DNA from: Nitrospirota bacterium
Lineage (GTDB): Bacteria; Nitrospirota; UBA9217
Direction: 5' to 3'
Assembly: GCA_021788515.1 (NCBI GenBank)
Contig: JAJYKN010000041.1
Coordinates: 1-6,413, forward strand
Length of the DNA: 6,413 nt
The notes under the pieces are model-generated. The model made no database searches, was not told the DNA's origin, and saw only the letters and a program-made list of their open reading frames with translations. The position numbers and the translations under genes were made by a program. Below, one piece after another: positions 1 to 5,986 of this stretch (positions are counted from its first letter, which is position 1; every line of letters begins with the position of its first letter).

Positions 1-165
1 GATGGTATGAATATCTCCATGGATGAAGGCGTCATCGGTTGAAACGTGCGTTTTGCGGTAGCCGTTATAGAAATAGCCGAGCGTCAGGCCGATGACGACG
101 ATCACTCCGACGATCATGAAGGCTTTTTTCTTTTTCTGTTCGTTGCCGGTTTTTTCTTCTGCCAT
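1..165 (-). CDS. EmrA/HlyD-family membrane fusion protein, N-terminal fragment
   Basis: This is the first 55 codons of a periplasmic adaptor (membrane fusion protein) that would bridge an inner-membrane pump and the TolC-like channel encoded just upstream. The ATG is preceded by a strong AAGGAG ribosome site with 5 nt spacing (171-176). Residues 1-14 are charged and lysine-rich (MAEEKTGNEQKKKK), followed by one membrane anchor at about residues 15-33. After it comes a Tyr/Lys-rich stretch and then VSTDDAFIHGD at residues 42-52, which matches the 'STDDAYV-G' signature at the start of the first beta strand in EmrA/HlyD proteins. This topology (short cytoplasmic tail, one TM, periplasmic body) is typical of the family. 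The biotinyl-lipoyl-like and hairpin domains lie beyond the left edge, so whether the partner pump is of the MFS (EmrB) or ABC type cannot be told. It is likely co-transcribed with the tolC-family gene. Confidence 0.85.
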   Translation of the reverse strand, partial: MAEEKTGNEQKKKKAFMIVGVIVVIGLTLGYFYNGYRKTHVSTDDAFIHGDIHTI

Positions 166-251
166 GATATCTCCTTGACGATTATTGCGAAGGGCATAGA
201 GCAAAGAGTTAAAAGATGTTACCCCGAACCCTCTGCCCTCAGCGCCCTGGA

Positions 252-1547
252 TTATTTTTCATACAATTCGACGATATCCTTGCCTGCTGCGTTGAGGAAA
301 ACAGCCTCTGCGCGCTTAAACCCGTAGAGCGACTTCCAGGAGTTCGATTCAGCCGTGGTCAAAAGCGTGACCGCATCTATCACGTCGGTTGCCGTGCCCA
401 CGCCTTCCTTATACCGAAGCCGCTGGAGTCTCAGGTTCTCCTCTGCCTGCGCAACCGCTGTTTTTGTTACGTCCATCTTCTGGGCAGAGCTCTGAAGGTC
501 CAGGTAGGCGCTCTTTACTTCAAGCCGTATATTGTCAAGCAGCTTTTCCCGCGACAGTTTAAGGGACCGCAGCTCCGCTTTGGCAATGCCGATCTTCGAA
601 TTGCTCGCCCCGCCGGAAAAGAGATTGATGTTCACTCCCGCGATCAGGGACGTGTTGTCCTGGTGGACCATGTACTTGTTTTCAGAGTATTCGTAGCCTC
701 CGGAAACGTAGAATGTGGGCAAATACTCTGCCTGCGCCATCTTCACGCTCTGTTCCTTTGCCGCGATCGCCGCATCCATTTCCTTGAGCGCAGGCCGCAG
801 CGCTTCGGCGCTGGCCCACGCATCTTCGAGCGTGAGGCCCGCAGCAGGGCTTTTTTGAATTTCTTCGGGCTGCACCGGTTCGTTCAGCGGTCTTAATAAA
901 AGGCTGTTGAGCTTCGACTCCCTGAGGGAGCGAAGATTCTCGGCAGTCACGAGGCGCTGCCGGGAGTCCGCGAGCGTCACGTCAGCCTGGAGCACCTCGT
1001 TCTTGGTGATGACGCCTGCGCCATACCGGGCTTCCGTGTCTTTTTTGTGGGCCTCGTACTGCTGCACTTCTTCCTTGGCGACCTGGAGCAGTTTTTCGGA
1101 TTCCAGCAGGTCCAGGTACATGGTTATAAAATCAAGCGCTGCCTGGCTTTTCGTGCGATTGGTCTCTATCTCCCGTGACTTCAATTCGTACTGAGCAGCA
1201 TTGATCGATGACCCTGTCTTTCCGAAGTCATAGAGCAGCTGTGTGGCCCTTACCCCGTAGGTCAGGAATTGGTCCTGCGATGTCGGGGCCGTCAGCGCGC
1301 CGAACTTCGCCTCAGGAGTGTACTGAAGCCAGGTCTCGCGGCCGTAGAGATCTACGAAAGGGAGCCAGGGAGAACGGGCGAGCGATATTGATGCCCGGGC
1401 CGCATCTTCATCGCTCTGGGCAATCTTGACGTCCCGTCCGTCCTGCACGACGATCTTCAGGCCTTCTTCCAGGGTCAGTGCGTGAATGCTGCGGGGGATG
1501 ATAATCAGGCAAAAGAATAGAACAGCGATGGTGTTTTTATGGCTCAT
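252..1547 (-). CDS. TolC-family outer membrane efflux protein
   Basis: The 431-residue product is an outer-membrane channel that forms the exit duct of a tripartite efflux or type I secretion system. It begins with a Sec signal peptide (hydrophobic residues 7-17, probable cleavage after IHA at 23). The mature part has the two-fold internal repeat of the OEP/TolC family. 'RYGAG' followed by a long helix at residues 174-215 is mirrored by 'RYKEG' at 378-420, about 204 residues apart. The beta-strand/turn segments near 99-122 and 303-326 also correspond. Length is slightly below E. coli TolC, as is usual for EmrA-partner channels. The ATG start has a GAGG site 7 nt upstream. The gene is followed after 86 bp by the membrane fusion protein gene on the same strand, which supports a pump operon. 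The substrate cannot be predicted. The channel fold is clear; the pump class is inferred only from the neighbour. Confidence 0.93.
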   Translation of the reverse strand: MSHKNTIAVLFFCLIIIPRSIHALTLEEGLKIVVQDGRDVKIAQSDEDAARASISLARSPWLPFVDLYGRETWLQYTPEAKFGALTAPTSQDQFLTYGVRATQLLYDFGKTGSSINAAQYELKSREIETNRTKSQAALDFITMYLDLLESEKLLQVAKEEVQQYEAHKKDTEARYGAGVITKNEVLQADVTLADSRQRLVTAENLRSLRESKLNSLLLRPLNEPVQPEEIQKSPAAGLTLEDAWASAEALRPALKEMDAAIAAKEQSVKMAQAEYLPTFYVSGGYEYSENKYMVHQDNTSLIAGVNINLFSGGASNSKIGIAKAELRSLKLSREKLLDNIRLEVKSAYLDLQSSAQKMDVTKTAVAQAEENLRLQRLRYKEGVGTATDVIDAVTLLTTAESNSWKSLYGFKRAEAVFLNAAGKDIVELYEK

Positions 1548-1730
1548 AAGGTGACCTCAATTTCCAGAAGGGAGTTCTTAATGTAAGTAAGTGCTATACT
1601 ACACAAAAGCGCGGGGAAAAGAAAGTTTTTTTTAACGAATATTTTGACAATACAGGTAAATGCAAAATTTAAAGTCGGAGTTGCCGCTGGATTTTTGCGG
1701 GCTTATCGCCCATCTCTCTTCTGGACATTT

Positions 1731-1818
1731 CCGGCCACTTGGGGTAAAGTTTCCGATCAATTACTGAGAGTTTCTATTCTGACGGTTTGTAAAGTAATAC
1801 ACATAATGCCGGTAAAGT
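1731..1818. repeat. Scattered GTAAAGT/TTTCCG direct repeats
   Basis: The heptamer GTAAAGT occurs three times in the same orientation (1744-1750, 1789-1795, 1812-1818). TTTCCG occurs twice nearby, around 1729-1734 and directly after the first heptamer. Two of the heptamers are preceded by G-rich or CCG sequence (GGGGTAAAGT, CCGGTAAAGT). Several short direct repeats close together resemble the multiple terminal repeats of IS21-family elements, and TGT at 1788-1790 would fit such an end, but no transposase gene is nearby. Binding sites for a regulator are an alternative. The repeats are seen directly; their meaning is uncertain. Confidence 0.35.
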
Positions 1819-2025
1819 ACCCACTAAAAAAAATAGAAGACCGATAAGAGCGTGCTGTTCTGCCTTGAAGTTAACGAGCTGCCATGGACATTGGCGTTGA
1901 TGTGATTGTCACCGCTCCCTGGGCCGGTGCTAAAAAAGACAGGCTGATATGCTGATAACGACCAGCGAGAGCAGGGGAAAGTACTCGTTGTAAAATGCAA
2001 CGAATGGACATCGGGCGGACGATTT

Positions 2026-2055
2026 TTGTAATCCCTCAGGTATAGCAGGTATAGA
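2026..2055 (+). promoter_or_regulatory. Candidate sigma-70 promoter for the diguanylate cyclase gene
   Basis: TTGTAA (2026-2031) and TATAGA (2050-2055) are separated by 18 bp, each matching 4 of 6 consensus bases. Transcription would begin near 2062, giving a leader of about 37 nt to the GTG at 2099. It would leave almost no leader for the alternative GTG at 2066, so it favours the downstream start. The tandem repeat offers alternative -10 hexamers, so the exact position is uncertain. Confidence 0.35.
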
Positions 2056-2065
2056 TAGTATAGTC
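2039..2065 (+). repeat. Three-copy 9-bp tandem repeat ((G)GTATAGnn)
   Basis: Three consecutive 9-bp units read GGTATAGCA, GGTATAGAT and AGTATAGTC. Each contains TATAG, so the array presents three overlapping -10-like hexamers in phase at 9-bp steps. It ends 33 bp upstream of the preferred GTG start of the diguanylate cyclase gene. Copy-number change in such a short array could shift promoter spacing, which is inference. Confidence 0.6.
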
Positions 2066-2098
2066 GTGGATCTTTCATCATTGGGCGGGGAGCTTTCC

Positions 2099-4243
2099 GT
2101 GAAGTCTGAGAAACAGCAGAAGATTAATTTAAAGCGAATTGCGCAAGCGAGCTTATTTCTCGTAGCTCTCATCAGCGTTGTGTCTTTCCTGGGATGGTTT
2201 TTGGGCGTGCTGATCGTAACCAGATTGCGCACCGATTACATTCCGATTGCTCCAAGCACTGCACTGTGTTTCGGCCTGCTCAGCTCGTCCTTGCTGGCAT
2301 ACGTGCTTCATCCTCTGAGTTTTGTCCATCGCAGATTTGCCGTCTTCTCCGCCTGTTTGACGTTCGTGCTCGCATCAGCGATAATCATCGGTTTTTTTCT
2401 CAACATCTCAAGCGAGGCCGAACATCTGTGGCTGAACATGCCGTTGTCAGTTGGGAATGTCCATGCAGGCCATATGTCACCGTTGACCGCTGTCGCCTTT
2501 TTAACCGGGGCAACAGGCGCCCTCTTTCTGGTCTTTTCATCACAAACAAGGGTTCGTTTTAAAAACAGTGCAGCATTCGCCGGAATAGCCGTCGGCGTGT
2601 TTGGGTGTATTGTGCTTGTCGGGTACGCGTACGGCACGCCACTCCTGTACGGAGGCACCATCATCCCGGTCGCGCTCCCGACTGCCGTAGCTTTTGTCCT
2701 TTCAGGTCTCGGATTGACAGCTGCGGCCGGGCCGACTGCCCTGCCGTTCAGCGTTTTTACAGGTCAGACTGTCCGCAGTCAGTTGATGAGGTCGTTTCTT
2801 CCCGCCCTCATCACGCTCATTTTGGTCGATGGGTTGCTGTATATGACAACCTATACGAAAACTGTCAATCCCGCGCTCTTATCTTCATTGCTCGCCATTT
2901 TGTCCGTACTTGTCGTCACCCTGTTGATAACGAAGATGTCAAAATCAATCGGAGGTCAAATAGACAAGGCACACACTGATTTCGCCAGGGCGGAAGAAGC
3001 GCTTCGACTCGATAGCGAGATCATCAGCAAAATGGAAGAGGGGGTATTTCTGGTCAGAGCAGCCGACCTCGTCATTGCTTATACCAATCCGAAGCTCGAG
3101 AGGATATTCGGTTACGGGCAGGGGGAACTGATCGGGGAAAATATCAGCATATTGAACGCCTCTTCCGGAACGACTCCGGTTGCAACGGCACATGACATGG
3201 CAACGTCGCTACGGGAGGCCGGGGTGTGGACCGGCGAAGTCCGGAATAGAAGAAAAGACGGGACTCTTTTCTGGTGTTCCGGCACCGTTTCGTCCTTTGA
3301 GCACCCTACCTACGGCATTGTCTGGCTGGCTTTGTATGAGGACGTTACCGGGCGGAAACAGATGGAGGAAGAACTCCGGAAGGCCGAAGCGGAATATAAA
3401 AATCTGTTTGACGCATCCCTGGACGGGATCTATCAGGTCAATGCAGAGGGCGTCTTCATAAGGATGAACCGGGCGGGGGCGAGGATATTCGGCCACGAAG
3501 ACCCCTCCGAGATGATCGGCAGAAACGCGCTTGAATACTGGAGAGACCCGAAGGACAGGGAGGCGTTCAGGCAGGAGTTGAAGATCAAGAAGGCGGTAAG
3601 CGCCTACCACATGGCGGCCAGGAAAATGAATGGAGAACCACTGGAACTTGAAGCATCGAGCATGATGATAGAGGACGAGAACGGCAATTTTCTCGGAATC
3701 AAGGGAATACTCAGGGATATAACCGATCGTAAACGCATGGAAGCGCAACTCCGTGAGTTTTCCTTTACCGACGCTCTGACCGGCCTGTACAATCGGCGAG
3801 GGTTCTACGACCTTGCCGACCGGGAATTGAATATGGCCAAACGATTGAAGAGAAGCATGTATATACTGTCCGCGGATATGGATGGTTTGAAGGCGATCAA
3901 TGACAACCTGGGCCATAAGGAAGGGGATAAGGCATTAATCATGATTGCCAATATCCTCAAGAAGTCGTTTCGGAATGTAGACATCATCGCTCGTCTCGGC
4001 GGAGATGAGTTTGCGGTTGTCCCGATAGGGATAACGAAGACGGATACGGATCTGGTTACTGCACGGTTACAGAAAAATTTTGATATCTTTAATGCCGGGG
4101 AAAGCGAACCCTGGAAGCTGTCATTAAGCACAGGACTTGGCTATTACGACCACGAGCATCCCAGTTCTCTTGATGAACTGTTGGTCCAGGCAGACGCGCT
4201 GATGTACGAACAAAAAAGAAGCAAGCGGGAAAAAGAGCATTAA
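2099..4243 (+). CDS. Membrane sensor diguanylate cyclase (8 TM, PAS-PAS-GGDEF)
   Basis: The product (714 residues) makes cyclic di-GMP from two GTP at the cytoplasmic face of the inner membrane. Eight predicted TM segments fill residues about 15-281. PAS1 with its PAC tail spans about 305-420 (ending DVTGRKQ from 415), PAS2 about 430-545 (DITDRKR from 540), and GGDEF about 555-712. The active site is canonical: DALTGLYNR from 558, INDNLGHKEGD with N601 and D610 (the guanine-contacting pair), and GGDEF at 634-638. RNVD at 625-628, five residues before GGDEF, is an intact inhibitory I-site. D610 is Asp, not the Ser of cGAMP-making Hypr enzymes, so c-di-GMP is the expected product. There is no EAL domain. 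I chose GTG 2099, which has GGGGAG (2087-2092) 6 nt upstream; an in-frame GTG at 2066 lacks a ribosome site. The membrane part matches no sensor I can name, so its signal is unknown. Confidence 0.95.
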   Translation: MKSEKQQKINLKRIAQASLFLVALISVVSFLGWFLGVLIVTRLRTDYIPIAPSTALCFGLLSSSLLAYVLHPLSFVHRRFAVFSACLTFVLASAIIIGFFLNISSEAEHLWLNMPLSVGNVHAGHMSPLTAVAFLTGATGALFLVFSSQTRVRFKNSAAFAGIAVGVFGCIVLVGYAYGTPLLYGGTIIPVALPTAVAFVLSGLGLTAAAGPTALPFSVFTGQTVRSQLMRSFLPALITLILVDGLLYMTTYTKTVNPALLSSLLAILSVLVVTLLITKMSKSIGGQIDKAHTDFARAEEALRLDSEIISKMEEGVFLVRAADLVIAYTNPKLERIFGYGQGELIGENISILNASSGTTPVATAHDMATSLREAGVWTGEVRNRRKDGTLFWCSGTVSSFEHPTYGIVWLALYEDVTGRKQMEEELRKAEAEYKNLFDASLDGIYQVNAEGVFIRMNRAGARIFGHEDPSEMIGRNALEYWRDPKDREAFRQELKIKKAVSAYHMAARKMNGEPLELEASSMMIEDENGNFLGIKGILRDITDRKRMEAQLREFSFTDALTGLYNRRGFYDLADRELNMAKRLKRSMYILSADMDGLKAINDNLGHKEGDKALIMIANILKKSFRNVDIIARLGGDEFAVVPIGITKTDTDLVTARLQKNFDIFNAGESEPWKLSLSTGLGYYDHEHPSSLDELLVQADALMYEQKRSKREKEH

Positions 4244-4364
4244 GGAGGAAGCCCCCCCATTTCCTAATTCAAAATTTCTCACTTCTTAATTGTCCTCTTG
4301 CCAAGCCATATCGGGTTTTTACTGTTAGATTGTCCCCTTTTGATCTTCTCCCTCAGCCCATTTC

Positions 4365-4373
4365 TGTTATAAT
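4365..4373 (+). promoter_or_regulatory. Extended -10 promoter of the small membrane protein gene
   Basis: TGTTATAAT is a perfect TATAAT hexamer preceded by the TGn extension, an arrangement that can work without a good -35 box. TTGATC lies at 4340-4345, but 22 bp away, too far to be the partner. Transcription would start near 4380, about 40 nt before the ATG at 4420. This suggests the small gene is expressed independently of the cyclase upstream. Confidence 0.55.
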
Positions 4374-4419
4374 TCATACGAGACTCCCTCTGAAAGGGAA
4401 AACGGAAAGGACCACCTTA

Positions 4420-4608
4420 ATGCTGGAAGCGAAGGATTTTGCTACAGGTTGCCTGACGATAATACTATGCGCAATGTTAATCCCCGTCTTTTTTCTGGTC
4501 TTCAAGCTGACTCTTTTTTTTGCTATCTTCCTTGCACTGGCCACAGGCATTATCTTAGGGATAACCATTGTAGGTAGAATAGTGAGACTCTTTATCACGG
4601 GGAAATGA
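4420..4608 (+). CDS. Small two-helix membrane protein, unknown function
   Basis: I do not recognise this 62-residue protein. It has a short acidic/polar start (MLEAKDFATG) and two hydrophobic segments at residues 8-28 and 30-51 separated only by Lys29, so it should form a tight helical hairpin in the inner membrane. It ends in a basic tail (R53, R56, K62) that would favour a cytoplasmic C-terminus. Cys11 and Cys17 fall in the first helix. The ATG at 4420 has AAGGA 8 nt upstream and a strong extended -10 promoter about 40 nt before the start; upstream in-frame TTG starts have no such support. It lies 176 bp downstream of the cyclase gene on the same strand and converges on the DUF1848 gene. 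Holin-like or small stress membrane proteins look broadly similar, but nothing here identifies either. That it is coding rests on ribosome site, promoter and clean hydropathy. Confidence 0.6.
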   Translation: MLEAKDFATGCLTIILCAMLIPVFFLVFKLTLFFAIFLALATGIILGITIVGRIVRLFITGK

Positions 4609-4702
4609 CTGCGGGACTTGAGACGGAGAGCGGGAGGTTGTTACACCCGGGGGGCATGGGTCACTTCTCAACCCCTGACAAATGCGTTTCAACATCATGA
4701 TA

Positions 4703-5575
4703 TTATTCAGCGCCCGACAGCAAGGGAGACTCCCTGTCATGGAGAGACAGCTTTGCTGACACAGCCTCGCTGCTATTGTTGGCATAGCAGTAAATGCAAC
4801 CACAAGGACAGGTGTTATACGCTCCAATATCCGTACTGGCGACACATCCGCAGAGTTCACGCTGCGACTTATCCTTCTTCACTTCCAGCGGCCGCCCGAT
4901 GATCCTGGATATAAGCTCATCATTGATACACTTCCCATGGTTTACGCCCAAATCTGAAAGATCGACCTCTTCAGCGCACGTTTCGAGTTTCAGGTTATAG
5001 GCCCTGCCTGTGCCGACAAATGCTTCTGCTATAGCACGAATATCTTCCAGGCTCATATCGCGGGCTTTGAGACTGTTCAGCCGCTTTCGGCATTTCGCAT
5101 AAAAATCCATGAAGCTGATGATGCAGGTATCAGTGTGTCCCGTCAGTGCCCTGGCTAAGCGTTCAAAGGACCTGGAATGAAAATCCCTGTCTATCGAGTC
5201 CGTCATGAGTATCGGGTCATATCTCCACACAACTCGCTCTTTACCGATTCTCTCCGACAATTCGATGAACGTTGCTACAACGTTGTTTTTATCCGGCACA
5301 TTCGGCTCGATATCTTTCCCATAGGGCGTCAGCGTAAATTGGAAGTAGTAATTGTACTTCTTCCGGTCAAGAACAGTCAGCTTGTCGATCATCCTGGCCG
5401 GGTTCTTTGTCCAAAAGACGATGCAATCCACGAGTTCCGGGTCCAGGGAAATCCGGCTCACTTGACGGGCATTCATCGGATTCCGAACCACAACAAAGCC
5501 CTCTTCGATCCGTTTCATGAACCAATCGCTGTAAAATGCCGGGATATCGGTTCTTCTGCTGGCGCTGATGATCAT
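4703..5575 (-). CDS. DUF1848 protein with C-terminal radical-SAM-like cysteine cluster
   Basis: The 290-residue protein begins MIISASRRTDIPAFYSDWF, the typical start of the DUF1848 family, whose function is not established. Other family-like segments are VVVRNPMN, DCIVFWTKNP, YYFQFTLTPYG, RYDPI, CIISFMDFY and LETCAEE. Near the end, C256-X3-C260-X2-C263 followed by YAN matches the spacing of the [4Fe-4S] site of radical SAM enzymes. Additional cysteines sit at 242, 244 and 258. An iron-sulfur protein acting on an unknown substrate in the cytoplasm is therefore likely, by inference. The ATG at 5575 is chosen because it matches the family start and has AGAAGG/GGAG just upstream; an in-frame TTG six codons earlier would bury that ribosome site. 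After the cluster, a 27-residue tail ends in sequence encoded by an inverted repeat. The gene has its own promoter and converges on the small membrane protein gene. Confidence 0.9.
   Translation of the reverse strand: MIISASRRTDIPAFYSDWFMKRIEEGFVVVRNPMNARQVSRISLDPELVDCIVFWTKNPARMIDKLTVLDRKKYNYYFQFTLTPYGKDIEPNVPDKNNVVATFIELSERIGKERVVWRYDPILMTDSIDRDFHSRSFERLARALTGHTDTCIISFMDFYAKCRKRLNSLKARDMSLEDIRAIAEAFVGTGRAYNLKLETCAEEVDLSDLGVNHGKCINDELISRIIGRPLEVKKDKSQRELCGCVASTDIGAYNTCPCGCIYCYANNSSEAVSAKLSLHDRESPLLSGAE
4718..4758. repeat. Three-way inverted repeat in the 3' end of the DUF1848 gene
   Basis: CAGCAA (4718-4723) pairs with TTGCTG (4753-4758) as an outer stem. It encloses GGGAG-A-CTCCC (4724-4734), and CTGTC (4734-4738) that pairs with GACAG (4746-4750). 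The inner hairpins share base 4734, so they compete slightly. The element codes for part of the C-terminal tail of the DUF1848 protein, beyond its cysteine cluster. There is no T-run after it on either strand, so it is not a standard terminator. A REP-like insertion that extended the reading frame is possible. Confidence 0.5.
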
Positions 5576-5638
5576 TTTCTCCGACCTTCTCAAAGCAGAA
5601 AAAGCTCTTTACAAAAGGCTTGCTGCCGCCGTATATTC

Positions 5639-5667
5639 TTTATACTTCTTCGTTCTCATAATTACAA
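5639..5667 (-). promoter_or_regulatory. Sigma-70-type promoter of the DUF1848 gene
   Basis: On the minus strand, TTGTAA (5662-5667) and TATAAA (5639-5644) are separated by exactly 17 bp, matching 4 of 6 and 5 of 6 consensus bases. Transcription would begin near 5632, giving a leader of about 57 nt before the ATG at 5575. Confidence 0.55.
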
Positions 5668-5677
5668 CGAATTATCG

Positions 5678-5829
5678 TGAAAACGGCAGTTGGACGCCGA
5701 TGAACGCGGATTTTCGCGGATAGAACGAGACGTGCAAGTGTAAAAGATGCTTCACCGCAAAGGGGAGTCTTTTTTAGGTTCAGAAGTATTTTATTGCCAC
5801 GTTTTCATCCGCTTTATCCGATTTTATCG
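5678..5829. repeat. Inverted repeat pair built from CGGAT-rich units
   Basis: TGAAAACGGCA (5678-5688) faces TGCCACGTTTTCA (5795-5807), an inverted pair differing by a 2-nt insertion. Each side also carries CGGAT units: CCGATGAA, CGCGGATTTT, CGCGGATA at 5697-5722 on the plus strand. On the minus strand, 5802-5829 reads CGATAAAAT, CGGATAAAG, CGGATGAAAA. Between them, CACCGCAAAGG (5753-5763) is followed by a T-run. Such CGCGGAT and CACCGCAAAGG motifs resemble interspersed intergenic repeats of environmental bacteria, from memory. The 150-bp unit could be a non-autonomous element or repeat pile-up. It contains no gene. Confidence 0.5.
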
Positions 5830-5850
5830 TTCGACTGAGCTCACGACGAA
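5830..5850. repeat. Imperfect 21-bp palindrome centred on TGAGCTCA
   Basis: TTCGAC, the perfect palindrome TGAGCTCA and CGACGAA form an imperfect hairpin-capable palindrome with one mismatch and one bulge. It resembles the TTCGAC..GCTCA.GAC repeats often seen between genes in environmental proteobacteria. It lies directly beside the CGGAT-rich inverted repeat and 30 bp upstream of the MltA promoter. A REP-like element is the likeliest reading; a regulator site is the alternative. Confidence 0.5.
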
Positions 5851-5880
5851 GTCTGCGTCCCAAATGCTCGTTCAGGATAA

Positions 5881-5908
5881 TTGACAAGGCTGCGGGAAAA
5901 GTATAAAT
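5881..5908 (+). promoter_or_regulatory. Candidate sigma-70 promoter of the MltA-like gene
   Basis: A perfect TTGACA (5881-5886) is followed after 15 bp by TATAAA (5902-5907), or after 16 bp by ATAAAT. The spacing is short of the ideal 17 bp. Transcription would start near 5914, leaving a leader of about 73 nt before the TTG at 5987. Confidence 0.5.
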
Positions 5909-5914
5909 TGCCCA

Positions 5915-5929
5915 CACGTCCGGACCGTG
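5915..5929. promoter_or_regulatory. Palindrome at the predicted start of MltA-like transcription (possible operator)
   Basis: CACG-TCCGGA-C-CGTG is an inverted repeat with a perfect TCCGGA core, one unpaired C and CACG/CGTG arms. It falls at the predicted +1 of the promoter with TTGACA at 5881, where a bound repressor would block initiation. A second short repeat, GTGC/GCAC (5927-5930 with 5937-5940), overlaps its end. An operator role is inferred from position and symmetry alone. Confidence 0.35.
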
Positions 5930-5986
5930 CGGATTTGCACCATAACAGTCAAAATAGTTTTAAAATGCCCAAAGGCGGTTTATGAA

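Larger units (their letters stand above)
1548..2065. other. Intergenic region between the divergent efflux operon and the GGDEF gene
   Basis: About 520 bp separate the two divergently transcribed genes and I see no convincing gene. On the minus side, a weak sigma-70-like -10 (TAGTAT/TATAGC, around 1591-1599) lies upstream of the tolC-family gene, without a clear -35 element. The middle carries GTAAAGT and TTTCCG repeats, annotated separately. A 6-bp hairpin (TCGTTG/CAACGA, 1985-1990 with 1998-2003) lies shortly before the cyclase promoter. Short open frames here lack ribosome sites and recognisable protein sequence. The region may hold remnants of a decayed element. Confidence 0.5.

Noticed and set aside
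172..245. GGGCA...TGCCC pairing in the gap between the tolC-family and adaptor genes
   Set aside because: The stem is about 8 bp with a bulge and a loop near 30 nt, and no T-run follows. It is too weak to call an attenuator.
216..896. 226-codon open frame on the plus strand
   Set aside because: It is antisense to the TolC-family gene, is rich in Arg, Phe and Leu, and has no domain or ribosome site. It is a shadow of the real gene.
1644..1847. 67-codon frame starting at TTG, with TTGACA at the same place as a possible promoter
   Set aside because: There is no ribosome site, no recognisable protein sequence and no decent -10 at proper distance. It covers the GTAAAGT repeat region.
1884..1955. 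23-codon frame beginning MDIGVDVIVTAPWAG
   Set aside because: The peptide looks protein-like, but it is very short, has no ribosome site and is bounded by a stop just upstream. It could be a gene remnant but cannot be supported.
3209..3916. 235-codon open frame on the minus strand
   Set aside because: It lies opposite the PAS and GGDEF regions, whose coding is unambiguous. The protein has no recognisable motifs.
5177..5680. 167-codon open frame on the plus strand
   Set aside because: It is antisense to the DUF1848 gene and runs into its promoter. The composition is that of a reverse-complement shadow.
5745..5776. Possible rho-independent terminator (stem with T-run)
   Set aside because: The stem needs a bulge and a G-T pair, and no gene on the plus strand ends nearby. 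It is treated as part of the repeat region.
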